Source: Ganoderma boninense (Eukaryota > Basidiomycota > Agaricomycetes > Polyporales > Polyporaceae). Taken from it: a stretch of DNA of 64,000 nucleotides. The stretch is from positions 2,728,001 to 2,792,000 of the forward strand of contig CM035313.1 in NCBI GenBank assembly GCA_002900995.3. Direction: 5' to 3'. The notes beneath the pieces were generated by a model that worked only from the letters and a program-made list of their open reading frames with translations, had not been told where the DNA came from and made no database searches. The translations under genes and the position numbers were made by a program. This document shows positions 1-11,170 of the stretch, in pieces. Position 1 is the stretch's first letter. Each line of letters opens with the position of its first letter.

Positions 1-174
1 CTCCTTGTTCTAGATGCAACCCGTGTCCAGCTTCCCTGCTCATCCGGACTTCAATCGACAGGTGTACCTGGTCGATTGTATATGGGAGCTCTTCGTTGTT
101 ATCGGAGACGAAGCTCGCAGCCGACGGCTGGAAATTCGTCTTACGCTCGCGGTGGCAGATGTGAGGCAGCCTGC

Positions 175-470
175 TAGTCCATCCATCGATTGGACGTTGA
201 TCCCTTTGTAACAGGCTCTCGCAAGGAAGGCCTCACCGACGAGGCCGTTTACCCCGACAATACATACATTGGTTTTCCCGACACGAATACCCGTGGACCT
301 CCTTCTAACATTCCGCGAATTGCATGAGTCTGACCTGGTCAGTTGGCTTGGACCATGCGTACCTCCGCCACCTCCGTTCCCATGAACTGATCGGTTGGAC
401 AGAACGATGGGGATATTCCGGACCATATGAATCTGATTCCCGCGGGCGAAGCAGCTGCCAACGTAAGTGC
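175..470 (+). pseudogene. Possible degenerate gene fragment, family not recognised
   Basis: Read forward, about 190-320 gives a stop-free protein-like stretch containing TYIGFPDTNTRGPPSNIPR, which then hits TGA. Coding-like text resumes in other frames: DLVSWLGP near 330, and IPDHMNLIPAGEAAAN near 408-455, the latter followed directly by a GTAAGT donor-like site. The order suggests one ancestral exon broken by a stop and frameshifts. I do not recognise the family. It could also be a real gene with misread introns whose 5' end lies left of the window. The pieces are too short to exclude chance. Confidence 0.3.
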
Positions 471-1188
471 CACTGTCTGATTCAAGCCATCGAAAACGGC
501 GTTGACGCAATTCCTAGCTGAAGGCAACGTCGTGGACATGCGCCGCTCTACAAGACCATGCGATGCTTCCCGTCGGTGTGGACCCTTCGCATCTGCAATG
601 ACCAGCGGACCTTCCTCATTATAGCCCTGGGAATTGAATGCCCTTGGATGACTGAGGTGGCCATATGGATGTAGAGCAGTCAAACGGACAGCCAGCGAAT
701 GTGATCGATTTCTTCTTTGACATGTCAGTGCTCGAGAAGTGCATCATAACCCGCTCAGCCAAGACACGTGTCCTGTGCCTCCAGGAGAGTCGCAGAGGTT
801 GCTCGGATTGGCCTCCGGCGCTGATTCAATGGAGGTGCGGCGGCGTCCACGTGGATACTCGCCATCACCATCCGAGTCTCTCGTCCGTTTTGGTTCGGTG
901 AGTTGCCCGCTTCGTGTCTTCTCCGCCTGATCATCCTATTGCATTCATCTGAGGTCTCGACAACCAAGTAACTCCGGCCTTCGAATCCTGACCGCGTCGC
1001 GCGCTCCGATCAGAATGCGCCCGCTGCTTCAAGGTTCAAGCTCCCGTCAGCCTCCTTCTGGCTCCGGGCCATCTCACGAGAGACTGCGTGGAACAGTACC
1101 TTTTTTGGTCAGGATCCCCGCGTTGTCTCCTGGGACGCAACTCCCTACCTTTGACCCACATACCGCTGGAACTGTGTCCTTCTCGTGC

Positions 1189-1196
1189 TATAAATA
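1189..1196 (+). promoter_or_regulatory. TATA box of first GH17-like gene
   Basis: The perfect TATAAATA octamer lies 133 bases before the predicted ATG at 1322. The tandem paralog has a TATA element at nearly the same distance, which supports both. Confidence 0.55.
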
Positions 1197-1321
1197 CTGG
1201 CACAGAGGAAGGTTGTTGAAACCCCATCCTGAAATTTCAGGTCTTCCCGGGGAGCTACATAAGCTGTCCACCTCCCACTCTTCACTCTCTAGGCTTCATT
1301 CCCTTCGGCTTGCGGCTTAGG

Positions 1322-2798
1322 ATGGTGCTCTCGACACTACTCGGTGCTCTCGCACTATCCGTACTCGCCTCCGCTGCACCCTTGGAGAAGGGTGTACAGC
1401 CTCAAAACTCCAAGCTCTCTACGCCCATGGCGCATGGCAACGCGACAGCCGACGCGAAGCATGCACCGTCCTGCTTCCCGTCATTGGGCTTCGTCACACC
1501 TCTTGAGTTGCCCTCGGACAACACCAACTGGTGGTGCGACCCAGCTACCGAATACGCGTTCCTGGGCTTCAGCTACGAAGTCACTGCTTGTGAGTGTTTG
1601 CGAGGTTTAGCCGCAAGCTGCTTCGTAATTCTTCCGAACCAGGTCAGAGCAAGTCACAACTGCAGAAGGAGTTCGCGGACATTCGCAACCACTTCGACAG
1701 TCGCTACGTCCGTTTGTACGGCGCTTGCGACAGGGACGGTTTCTAGTGAGTGGCCCCATGTCCTCGCCTCTCAACACGTTTGACAGCGTTTTCCGCCAGT
1801 GACGACATTGTTGAAGCCGCATGGGACAACCGTGAGCGCAGCGCCCCCATCGCGATTTAGTCCGATCATAACTGACCGCACAATTCCCAGAGCTCGGTGT
1901 TCATGCGCTTGTCTGGGTGAGCTCCTTCCCTCCAGCGGCACGACACACCGGAGCCATCTAACCTACCCCTCCATGACTACAGTTCGGCTTCGACGGGTCC
2001 GACATTTGGGAGACGCGGCGTGACACCCTCTTTGGCGCGCTGCATGCAAACCCGAAGGCGAAGTTCGTGACACGCGTGGTCCAGTTCGGATCGGAGCCGC
2101 TCTTCGACGACGTGCTTCCGCATGCCCAACTCGCGCAGCAGGTGACGCTCGCGAAGCAGAACCTGTCGAGCCTCCGCATCCCAGTGACCGTCTCGGAGCT
2201 CGCATACGGATACCAAGAGCGTGGGGGCGCCCAGGACGTGCTTGACGCCATCGACTCCATTAACATCCACATGCTGCCGTTCTTCGCTCAGACCGCTTCT
2301 ACGTGTATGTACACCTTGATTCTGCTCCTTCAGTGCCTCGGTGTCCTCCGTTACTTGTCCATGCTAACCTTCTCTTCCTCGTCCCTTCCCTATGCATCTC
2401 CAGCGGACAAGGCGTGGCCTTTGGTGGAGAATGACCTGGACTGGTTCATCGAGCACGGAAATGGCAAAAAGATGTACTTCGATGAGGTGGGCACAGCATT
2501 TGACCACCATCATCCGTTCCGTTTTTCGAAACTAATCCCATCGACGCCACAGAACGGCTGGCCATCAGTGACGTCCGAGGGTGTACAGCCTAACAGCCCC
2601 GATGCTGTGGCGGATATCCCGAACGAGCAGGGCTACTACGAGCTCCTGGACCAGCACTGCACGGACCTCAAGGCCGTCGTCGGGGGCGGCATCGGCTGGT
2701 TCGCGCATATTTACTCGGACAACCAGGAGCCTGGATACGGGATCTACAACAGCAAAGGCGTCTTGAAGTTCCCGTTCTCGCCCAGGACGTCATGCTAA
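1322..2798 (+). CDS. Secreted GH17-like glucan beta-1,3-glucosidase, copy 1
   Basis: Predicted secreted glycoside hydrolase (GH17-like clan A TIM barrel) acting on beta-1,3-glucan of the fungal wall. Seven exons, 1322-1589, 1643-1745, 1800-1831, 1891-1916, 1983-2304, 2404-2486 and 2553-2798, give 359 aa. The start is the ATG that opens a hydrophobic signal peptide ending near ASAAP. The family acid/base is inferred as Glu181 in QFGSEPL, and the nucleophile as Glu278 in FDE-NGWPS. The intron between exons 6 and 7 falls exactly after the nucleophile codon. A Cys-containing N-terminal segment (SCFPSLGF, WWCD) and the ending TSC suggest disulfides. It is followed 650 bases later by a same-strand paralog with matching intron positions, so the pair is a tandem duplication. 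Family assignment rests on the ENGWPS motif and the GSEP pair; exact substrate is unknown. Confidence 0.85.
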
Positions 2799-3444
2799 CG
2801 ACGCTGCGTGCGCTGCCATCCGACCGGTTTGTTTGGATACCCTGTTTGGGTGTGAGTTGCAGATGGGAAGCGCTCTCAGAGGCGAGGCGCTGGGAGGCGA
2901 GCGTGGTTGCATGATTTGATGCCTGTACTTGACGACCCCTCCACGACGGCGATGAACTCCGCTCCGAATTCGTCTTTACCGCTCTCTGTAGACTGCGTTG
3001 TTCGCAATGAAACCTGTACCATATCATGGTCTCTGGAGTGCGACATCGCGATAACTGAGACTAGAGGTAAGCAGGAGGTTGGTGCTTGCTCTTCATTCTA
3101 GTGCCACAATCAAAAATGCGATTGTTGAGCTTCCATGGCAGAGCAGTGGCTACTGCTTCCCGCCCGCGGCGCCCAAATTCGCGCCGAGTTTTGCAATGGA
3201 CCTCGACTGCTTTGGACAGCTGATACTAGTTGATGGCGGAATTGGCAGGTATTGTTCCTGTGCGGGTGGTCGTCGCCGCAACGCCAAGACCTCCATGGCT
3301 CCGAGCGGTCTCGCGCGCACTTATATAATAAGTAATTGTCGCGCGTCGCGATAAAGATTCGTCCCCGACGAAGGCCTTGCCCACTCTCCCTCCCGGTCGC
3401 CGAACCGCTCACGCTCCCTCCACGTTCAGGGCTTTTCTTTCGAG
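2799..3444. other. Intergenic region between the tandem GH17 genes
   Basis: Contains the 3' flank of copy 1 and the promoter of copy 2. Apart from the TATA-like box at 3322 and a CT-rich leader at about 3370-3440, I see no gene or repeat. Confidence 0.6.
3322..3329 (+). promoter_or_regulatory. TATA box of second GH17-like gene
   Basis: TATATAAT lies 123 bases before the ATG at 3445, in the same relative place as the TATA box of the upstream paralog. Confidence 0.5.
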
Positions 3445-5209
3445 ATGGTGTCCCTCACGCTCTTTACGCTCCTCGCTCTTTCAGGCCTCTCGTCGGTTGC
3501 GCAAGCGGCGCACATCAAGCCCAAGCATCACGCCCGCGCACCCATCCCCGCCCCGGTCCCGATCCCCGTCCCTGTTGCTGCCCCCGTCCCTGTTGCTGCC
3601 CCGTCGCCTCCCCCGCCACCCATGTGAGGAAACGGCGCTGCAACGCCCGGCACAACTCGTGAGTTTGTCCTGCCCGTCTTGTCGACGCGACAGGTACCAC
3701 ATACCGGAAAGCTGAACCATACGCACCCATCAGCTCCACTTCAGCTCGGCCTTCAGCTTCCCACACGAGCACGCACACCAGTGCAGCGCCCGCGAAGTCC
3801 ACTTCCCCGCAGCCGGTAAACTCGCCATCGAAGGGCGGAAGCAGCAACTGCTTCCCCGCTCTCGGCTTCAACCCGCCCGCCAACGTTCCTTCTAGCCTCG
3901 ATGGATGGTGGTGCGACGACAAGACGGAGTATGCCTTCCTCGGCTTCAGCTACGAAGTCAGCGCGTGTGAGTAGCACATACCTTCCTCACCGTTTGTATG
4001 GCATCTGGGATCCTGAACCAACGCGATGCAATGTTCAGGCCAGTCCAAGAGCCAGCTGAACTCGGAGTTCGCGGACATCCGCAAGCGCTTCAACGGTCGC
4101 TACGTCCGTCTCTACGGTGCCTGCGACAACAAGGGTTTCTAGTGAGTCTCTGGTCTGCCGCGCGCGACTGAGAACGCACCGCTAACTGGGTCGAGCGAAC
4201 CAGCGACGACGTCGTAGAGGCTGCCTATGACAATGGTGTGTGGTTAAAGTTGACCTTCGCGTCCGAACCGCGAACCGTTCCTAACATGTCCTATGTATAG
4301 GCCTCGGCGTCCAAGCCCTCATCTGGGTAAGCACCATTTATCCCGCGGAGATCGCGCACGCGTCCGCCCGATCGTCGCATCGCTATCATCCTGCTAACCC
4401 CCCACTCCCCGTGCGCAGTTTGGCTTCGACGGTGGCTCGCAGTGGAAGCAGCGCCGCGACTCGCTCTTCGCGACGCTGCACTCGAACCCCAAGGCCAAGT
4501 TCGTCACGCGCGCGGTCCAGTTCGGCTCCGAGCCGCTCCTCGACGGCGTCCTGTCGCCCTCGGACCTGGCCTCGCAGGTCCGCTCCGCGCAGGACCAGCT
4601 CGCGTCGCTCGGCATCGCCGTCACCGTCTCGGACATGCAGTACTCGTTCCAGGAGAACGGCGGTGCGGGCCTGAAGGTCCTCGACGCCGTCGACATCCTC
4701 GATGCGCACATGCTTCCCTTCTTTGCTTCGGACGCGACCACTGGTGCGTTGCGCGCTTTTACGTGGGATCGTTGGTCTTGGGGGAAATACTGACGAACAC
4801 CGCGCGTGGACAGCCCGGGCATCTTGGCCTTCGATCAAGAGCGGCATCGACAAGTTCTGGGTTCCCCAGGCCAACGGCCGCAAGATCTACCTCACTGAGG
4901 TGCGTCATTCCTCCCCTCAGACGCGCGTACATGCGATACTGATGCCCGTCGTACCTGCAGAACGGATGGCCGTCCGCAGTGGAGAACGACAGCCAGAACC
5001 CGAACAGCAAGTCCGCGCAGGCGTCCGTCTCCCAGGAGCAGGCGTACTTCGACATGCTCGACGAGAACTGCTCGTACTTCAAGTCGGTCGCTGGCGGCGG
5101 AGTCGGCTGGTTCGCCCACATCTACTCGGACGCGCAAGAGGGCGGCTACGGCATCCTCAATGGCTCCGGCAAACTGAAGTTCCCCTTCTCCCCTAAGACG
5201 CACTGCTAG
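3445..5209 (+). CDS. Secreted GH17-like glucan beta-1,3-glucosidase, copy 2
   Basis: Tandem paralog of the gene at 1322. Eight exons, 3445-3623, 3734-3966, 4039-4141, 4204-4235, 4301-4326, 4419-4743, 4814-4899 and 4961-5209, give 410 aa. A signal peptide (MVSLTLFTLLALSGLSSVAQA) is followed by a Pro/Val/Ala low-complexity segment and a Ser/Thr-rich linker, which copy 1 has only in short form. The barrel keeps the inferred acid/base Glu229 (QFGSEPL) and nucleophile Glu328 (YLTE-NGWPS). As in copy 1, an intron splits the motif right after the nucleophile codon. Six intron positions are shared with copy 1; the extra one lies in the linker, and its acceptor at 3733 was chosen because it keeps frame, so it is the least certain junction. 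Likely extracellular or wall-bound and acting on beta-1,3-glucan. Third positions are strongly GC-biased. Confidence 0.85.
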
Positions 5210-6136
5210 GTCAAAGCACTGGCAGTGCGTCCAGGACGAGACCCTGTGGCGCGCGTTCTGTCTCCCACCCCTCCCCCCCGCCCGATGTCCGTCCGTAGTC
5301 ACGGGTCGTGGCTTGCCAGGTTTGAAGCCTGGCACATACGTACACTTTTTCTCTTCTCTGGGTCTGGTTCCGTGGTGTTTTGAGCTCAGGTCTCGTTTTC
5401 AAGTTCCGGCGATGAGGGGGGTGCACCGGTGCGCCACAGACGTCTGTTTCTCCTGTATTTCCTCATGTTTTAGTTCCCCCTCATCCATTGTATCCATTTA
5501 TCACGGGAGGTGGTGCGCCGGTGGCCGCACGATCTCTCCCTCATGCTGTGTCTCTTGATGGGCCCGCCTTCGTCTGCTTACTAGTAGTTACAGATGCTGG
5601 AAACCATTATCGATTACGACTCCTAATGGAAGTTTTTTCATGGATCCCTCTGTGGGCATGTCTACAATGACGCGTTGTACGGCCGAATGGAATACAATAA
5701 CAGCACCTCTTTTGGATTCATGGCATTTTTGAGTTCAAGTTTCCGACGATGTCAAATATGTCCTCATGTGTGTCAACCCCCCTCGCACATATCCGTCCAC
5801 ATGCAGGCGGATGGCAATACTAAGTATGAGTCTGCGGTTTCACACTATCGTGGCCCCCCTTCGCCGAGTCAGGATATGTAGTTCCCCCACAAGAGCTAGC
5901 CAAAGCCCAGGGGTATGCATTAAAAGCAGTTTTCCGTCAACACATGTCCAAAGCGTCAGCAGCGTCCGTGACAGGGTATCTATATCGGCGGGGTCTAGAA
6001 GAATGAATGGCTAGTGCGGTGGAGAAATACAGCCCTAGGTAAGTATGTGGGGGTGTATGTATGCGTGCACGGAACCTCGGGGTAAGCGACGACAACTTGG
6101 GACATCGCCGATCTGGTGTGCTGAAAGACCCAAGGT
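5210..6136. other. Convergent intergenic region, no gene seen
   Basis: The 3' flanks of GH17 copy 2 (+) and the aspartic protease (-) face each other here. Only short, unsupported reading frames are present and I see no repeat or RNA gene. Confidence 0.6.
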
Positions 6137-7726
6137 TTAATTGTCGGTGCTGTTCGTGTACTTGGTGGTCGCGATGCCGAGCTGGCCCACCATCCCATTG
6201 TATGCGGTGTAGAAACGCTCGAGCCACGCGTAGCCGTTGATGAAGTCGAGCCCGGAGCCGCTCGGCGAGCCCATGTCCGCGACGACGAGGTAGATGCTAT
6301 CCGCGTCGCCGCCGATCGCAGTGTTGAGCTGCGCGAGGGATGGGGGGAAGAGGTCAGATTTGGGGTGGAGAGAGAGAGACCAGGGAAAGTGCACGCACAG
6401 AACGAGGCCAGATCTGGGCGTTCGGGACAAATTCGTAGGCGGTCTGTTTGGAGAGAGACGTGAGCATACGTGAGCAGAGAGAGCGCGAGACAACCAGAAG
6501 GGGACTCACGCTGAAGCGAGTGAAGAAGAGGCTCTGTAGGTTGGCGTACTGGTCGTGCGTGATCTTCAGCATGCCCGTGGCGTCATCGAGGACCGCGCCC
6601 GTTGCGGTCTTGTACGCCTCGAACGCGTCGGTGGCGAGCATGACGAGCGTGGTGCCGGTGTCGATGATCCCCGAGGTCGTTTTGAGGATCGGCACGTCCG
6701 AGCCGTACGTGACGGACATGTCGAGCCCCAAGTAGTTCGACGCGGGGGACGTGCCCGTGATCGACCTGTGTCCGCATTAGCTCGACACTCGACATGCTAT
6801 GCTATGTAGGGGAGCGGGGAGGGGGCGCAACGCACTCGAACTGGATGTTCCCCGTGAACTGGTCGGGGTCGGCGCCGCCGAAGGTGAGGAGGCCGTTCGG
6901 CGTCGACACCTGCGAGGCGGGCGCGAACGCGAAGCCGATGACCTCGGCTGTCATCTGGCCCTGCTCGTACGCGTTGTCGAACAGGGTGGGGACGAGCTGG
7001 AAGTCGGAGACGGTGCCTCTGCTCAGGCCTGCGGGGCCAATACTGCCGATCCAAGCCACGTCAGCATGAAGGTCGAGTGCTACTAGGATGAACGGGGAGG
7101 TACACACCCGAGGACACCGTCGACGCCCTTGGGGAAACCGCTCGTCGAGTTCGCGATCGCGATGCCCTGGTTCGTGACGGTCAGAGGCCCGAGCGTGACC
7201 GTGTCGGTGTACTGCTCGCCCGTGAACGACCTGCCGCCGTGCGTCGCAGCCTACGCAACCAACAAGCATCGCTCCAGTTAGCCCCGCGCGCGACTCTGGT
7301 AGGTTGGGTGCGCCGGCTTACCACGGTGTTCCCAGTGTCCTTGCTCGTCGACGTCCGCGCGTACGCCTTCCCGCCGCCGATGACCATGTTCGCGCTGCCT
7401 GTGTCGAGGAGCAAGTTGTACATCGTCTGCGGGCTCGCGGACCCGACGCCCACGAGCACCGTGTAGTGTGTCTGCTCGTTCACCGCCGCGGCGCTCGGCT
7501 CGCAGCGCTTCGCCTTCCCGTCCGTGTGCCCGACGCTCTTGAGCGCCTGCGCGCGCGCGCGGTCGAGCTCGACGATCTTCGCGGCGCCGGTCGCGTTGAA
7601 GCGGCGCGCGAGCGGGAGGGAGATCGGCGCGTCGCGCACGACGAGGGGCGAGGCTGCTGGGACGGCACTTGCGGCGGTCGCGGTTGCCGCGGCGCAGAGC
7701 GCGAGGAGGGCGGAGAAGCGCGCCAT
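6137..7726 (-). CDS. Secreted pepsin-family (A1) aspartic protease, polyporopepsin-like
   Basis: Predicted extracellular acid endopeptidase. Six exons, 7726-7322, 7250-7108, 7042-6836, 6765-6510, 6443-6399 and 6328-6137, give 415 aa. The ATG at 7726 opens a signal peptide of about 20 residues, followed by a propeptide that may end at the basic KAKR around residue 74. The two catalytic aspartates of the family are visible: Asp108 in LLLDTGSAN and Asp287 in GIIDTGTTL. Tyr103 lies close to the first DTG, but I cannot assign the usual flap Tyr. The C-terminus DFINGYAWLERFYTAY matches the conserved end of basidiomycete A1 proteases. The fold is complete and length is normal, so the enzyme should be active. 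It is convergent with the GH17 pair, giving a small cluster of secreted hydrolases with no sign of co-regulation beyond proximity. Confidence 0.92.
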
Positions 7727-9097
7727 TCGACTAAGACTTGTTGCTGTGCGGGCGGTGCGAATAGGATGAGGCGGTGTGCGAGTGAGCGTGAGCGTGAGCC
7801 TGAGTGGTAGCTCGAGAAACAAGTCGTGCCGGTGGAGAATACGAAGACAAGTTGACGATGGGGAAACCCCAGGGCGGGCACAGGCGGGCTTTTATGAATG
7901 CGCGAGCATCTCGCAGCCGGCGAGTTTACGGCGCTGACGGTCTCGGGATTATGTAGCAGGGGCGAAGGCGAGCGTCCAGCGAGGTTCGCGGGCGGTGAGT
8001 ATTGGCCTCGCCATTGTGCGCGGCCGGCGGAAGCAGATGGAATCCATGGCCCATCCGAGGGCCTGAAATGAGACACCGACAGGCATCATCAGCAACGTGT
8101 CTAGTCTACCATCTAGCGACGGAGACGGCGAGTACGTACATTCATGTGTGATGCGCGAGCTGCATCATGGGTTGCACGCTGTGTTTCGCGGGGTCTGCTC
8201 GCCGTGTGTGCGCGGGACATACTACTGTGGCTCTTGGCAGTGGCAGTGGCACCAGGTCCTGGGATTCCTACTTACTACACCTGCCCATTTCTCGGTATTT
8301 AATGGTTGATCTGCGCTCGGGTGTAAGTAGCACGTACATACTCACTAGGACTTGCCCGCATTTTGCCCGATGTCTTGGATGACGATCGCCGACGCGGCAG
8401 TGCCACTTAATAATAGGCGAAAATCGCTCAAGACCCATAAGCGATGCGCATACAGTTAGTCAAACCACAAGAGTTCTCTTGCTTGGAAGCTCGGAAGATA
8501 CCACGAAGACTCGTTTGCCACAAAACATCCGTGATAAAGGAGGACCGCAGTGGCACCTCCGAAGCCAGGTCTGCCACCCCAGAATGTCATTCACTGCATC
8601 AAGAATCCCGGAAGCACACGTCCAGCCCGTCAGAACCAAGCAGGAAACAAACCGGGGAATGGAAACACGTACCGCAAGATGAATGAAGTGTCGCAGCGGG
8701 CATCAGCAACGCACGCACCGCAGATGAGGACGTCACGGCATGGACGCCCGTTCGCAGCGCCGAGTTCACGATCGTTGGGTCTTCGCAGTCGGCGGATTTT
8801 CACAAGTCCATGGTGAAGCGAGTGATCATTAGAGCGGCGAGCTGGTAACAAAGACTGTGCTACGACGTGTCTCTCGCAAAGCAATGACAGAAGTCCAAAA
8901 AAGTCCAGAGTCCGAGGCGGTACTGTATTATACATCGTCTTCTATGCTTGTTCAGAGCAGCGTCGTGACAGTGACAGGGCAGAGGGCGGAGGAGCATACA
9001 CCGGTCTTTTGAAGCCTCGACCCGACAATCGAGTCCGAATGCGAATCCGATACCGGTCCGGTGCTGGTGCCGATGCCGGCAGCCCAAACTCTCCAGC
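7727..9097. other. Intergenic region upstream of aspartic protease
   Basis: Holds the protease promoter (TATA-like site at 7889-7896) and the 3' flank of the GPI-anchored protein gene. Reading frames around 8440-8940 have no recognisable content, and I see no other element. Confidence 0.55.
7889..7896 (-). promoter_or_regulatory. TATA-like box of aspartic protease gene
   Basis: On the minus strand this reads CATAAAAG, about 165 bases upstream of the protease ATG. It is a weak match and the distance is on the long side. Confidence 0.3.
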
Positions 9098-10336
9098 TTA
9101 GGCGAGGACAGCGAGGGCGGACGACACCGTCACGAGAAGCGACGCGGCGACGCCGACGGCAGGCGAGAAGCGGAGCGCGGGGAGGACACCGTTGGGCGTG
9201 ACGGTCGTGGACGAGGACGCGCCACTCGCGCTCTCACTGACGTCGGAGGGCGTAGAACCGTCTGCGATCGCAAATAGAACAAACGGCCAGTCAGCCGCAG
9301 CCCGTTAAAACAAGAGCACGCGCGGAGGGGCACAGCCCCGCTCGCGCGTGACAGAGGGTAAATTCTCGCGAAGGGCAGCACATACCGGTGAACGAGGAGC
9401 CGCACGTGCTCTTCAAGTACGAGGGGACGCTCGAGGGGACGAGCCCGGCGAAGTCTGTGTTGACGATCGAGTACGCGGCCTTGACGCAGTCGGTGCAGGT
9501 TACGTTGGAGGGGAGGTTGAGGGACGAGCTGCCGTCGACGAGGTTCGTGCCGAGTGCCTCGATGTTGGCAATAGAGAGGTTGCCGGTCGTGCCCTGGACG
9601 GCGGTGAGGAACTGGGTCACGCAGAGCTCATTATTCTGCTTCGTGCTGCGGGGCCGCAGTGTGCCGTAAGTGAGAGGGTGCGTATGAGGTGCGATCACAC
9701 ATGCAGTACGGGGTGGGAGGAAAGAAAAGGGGGACGATCAGCGTGTGAATGAGAAATTGAAAAAGAGAGCTGAGGAGGGATGGAGAGGGCGTGCGTGAAG
9801 GGTGTGAAGGAGGGAAACTCACTCGGCCAGACAAACGACCTTGCGGACCGTAGGGTAGGCCGTCTGGACGAGAGCGGTGAGCTCGTTCGCGTCGATGCTA
9901 CCCAAGCCGAGAGAGCTGAGCTCTGTGGAGCATCCTGAGGTGATATTTGTGACGACAGCAGAGAGGGTCTGGTTTGAGCATGCGGGCTTTCCGCAGAGAC
10001 CAGTGAGCCAGGTGTTGATGGTGGGGACTACGGAGGCGTTGTTGGTTGAGGCCACAAGACCGAGGAGGGACTGGGCGTTGAGGCAGGTTGCGTCGGAGGA
10101 GGTGAGGAGGGAAGCAAGAGTGGACTGGCACTGCGAGGAAATACTGCAGCACGGAGACAGGATAGGAAGCGAAAAGGCCAGGAGCAAAAGCGCACAGACG
10201 GCGGGAAGCGGCCACTGTCAGTGACGGCCGGTGACGTGCGAATCGAGAAGATGGCTCACGTTTGGGCAGAGGTGCCAGCCAGCTGCAGCCCCGCGACGGC
10301 GGTGGCGAGAAGCGCAAACTTGGTGAATCCAACCAT
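9098..10336 (-). CDS. Cys-rich secreted protein with predicted GPI anchor, family not recognised
   Basis: Four exons, 10336-10260, 10143-9823, 9645-9386 and 9261-9098, give 273 aa. The ATG at 10336 opens a clear signal peptide (MVGFTKFALLATAVAGLQLA). The body has regularly spaced cysteines (SQCQ, ATCLN, LCGKPACS, SGCS, VCLA, ELCV, TCTDC, STCGS) and several Asn-X-Ser/Thr sites. It ends with a Ser/Ala/Gly-rich stretch (SESASGASSS) and a hydrophobic tail VGVAASLLVTVSSALAVLA, the classic GPI-anchor signal. Exons 2 and 3 each hold a similar Cys/Leu pattern, hinting at an internal duplication. Expected location is the plasma membrane or wall surface. No enzymatic motif is visible, so function is unknown. 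Intron phases are consistent and the frame is open throughout. Confidence 0.75.
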
Positions 10337-11170
10337 GATTCGTCGACGGGAGTAAGCTCGTGGACTTGTAGGGAAAGGCAAAGAGTGGGCTGGGAAGACG
10401 GAGAGAAATGCAGCCAGCTGCGGGGAGAGGCGTCACTTAAGTATGGATGGGAAGAAAGGCGCGGCCGGGAGGAGAGGGAGCGTCAGGCGGATCCTCTGCA
10501 ACTGCGCCTGCGCGCCTGCTGTCCCGCCCCGCGATCATCCCCATCGGGCCCACCCCCATCTCGGCTCGCCCTCCGTTGCCGTCCACGAGCCCCACCTCCA
10601 CCTTGTCTTTTCCTCCAACACCAACAATAGCCTTCGTCGGCATAGCGGCCGCATACAACTATACACAACTCGTCCCGGTGCGTGTTCGTCTCGCCTTCTT
10701 CGCCTTTTTAACGCTCCATCTTCATCTTCTGACAGCGTGCACCTGCCAAGGCAGTTTATTCAGGAGCACTTGTCAATTTTCCTGTACAGCTTCAGTCAGA
10801 CTTGAGTCCCAGCCGCGGCGTTTGCGCCACAACATCCAGTGTGGCGCTCCACATTTCGCGTACCACGATCGCGCTCGACGCTCCGTCTCTTCTCAGCTTC
10901 CGCTCAACAAGCCAAGTTAGCCAACCCCTTTAGGGCACCAGCGGATGGACGGAGGACTTCCGGTTGATGGCCCCGTCGGTTGAGGACAGCGGTTTCACCT
11001 CCGATGCGCTCAAGGCGTCCGCGCCGACCCGATTCCACCACCGGCTACAGGCATCCGGTTCCGGACGCGCTTCTGGAGCAGCTTTAGGTTAAGCTTCGCT
11101 CCTCCGCAGACGGAACACGCGAGGCTTGGTGATTTGACCTTGACAGCTCCTCCGGGCGGAAACTGCGCGA
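10337..11170. other. Intergenic region, possible shared promoter
   Basis: Upstream of the GPI-anchored gene (-) and of a possible small gene (+). It includes CT-rich tracts near 10540-10630 and 10870-10920. No confident gene is present; a 41-codon reading frame from about 10966 has no support. Confidence 0.5.

Larger units (their letters stand above)
1..1321. other. Intergenic region: decayed coding remnants, then GH17 promoter
   Basis: No intact gene is visible here. The first 500 bases carry short coding-like stretches broken by stops and frame changes (listed separately). From about 660 to 1150 I see nothing interpretable. The last 130 bases form the promoter and leader of the first glucanase gene, with a TATA-like box at 1189 and a CT-rich stretch near 1270-1300. 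Confidence 0.6.

Noticed and set aside
10966..11091. 41-codon frame starting MAPSVEDSG upstream of the possible small gene
   Set aside because: It could be spliced by a 60-nt intron to a later exon, but then fails to join the downstream frame in phase; kept only as leader sequence.
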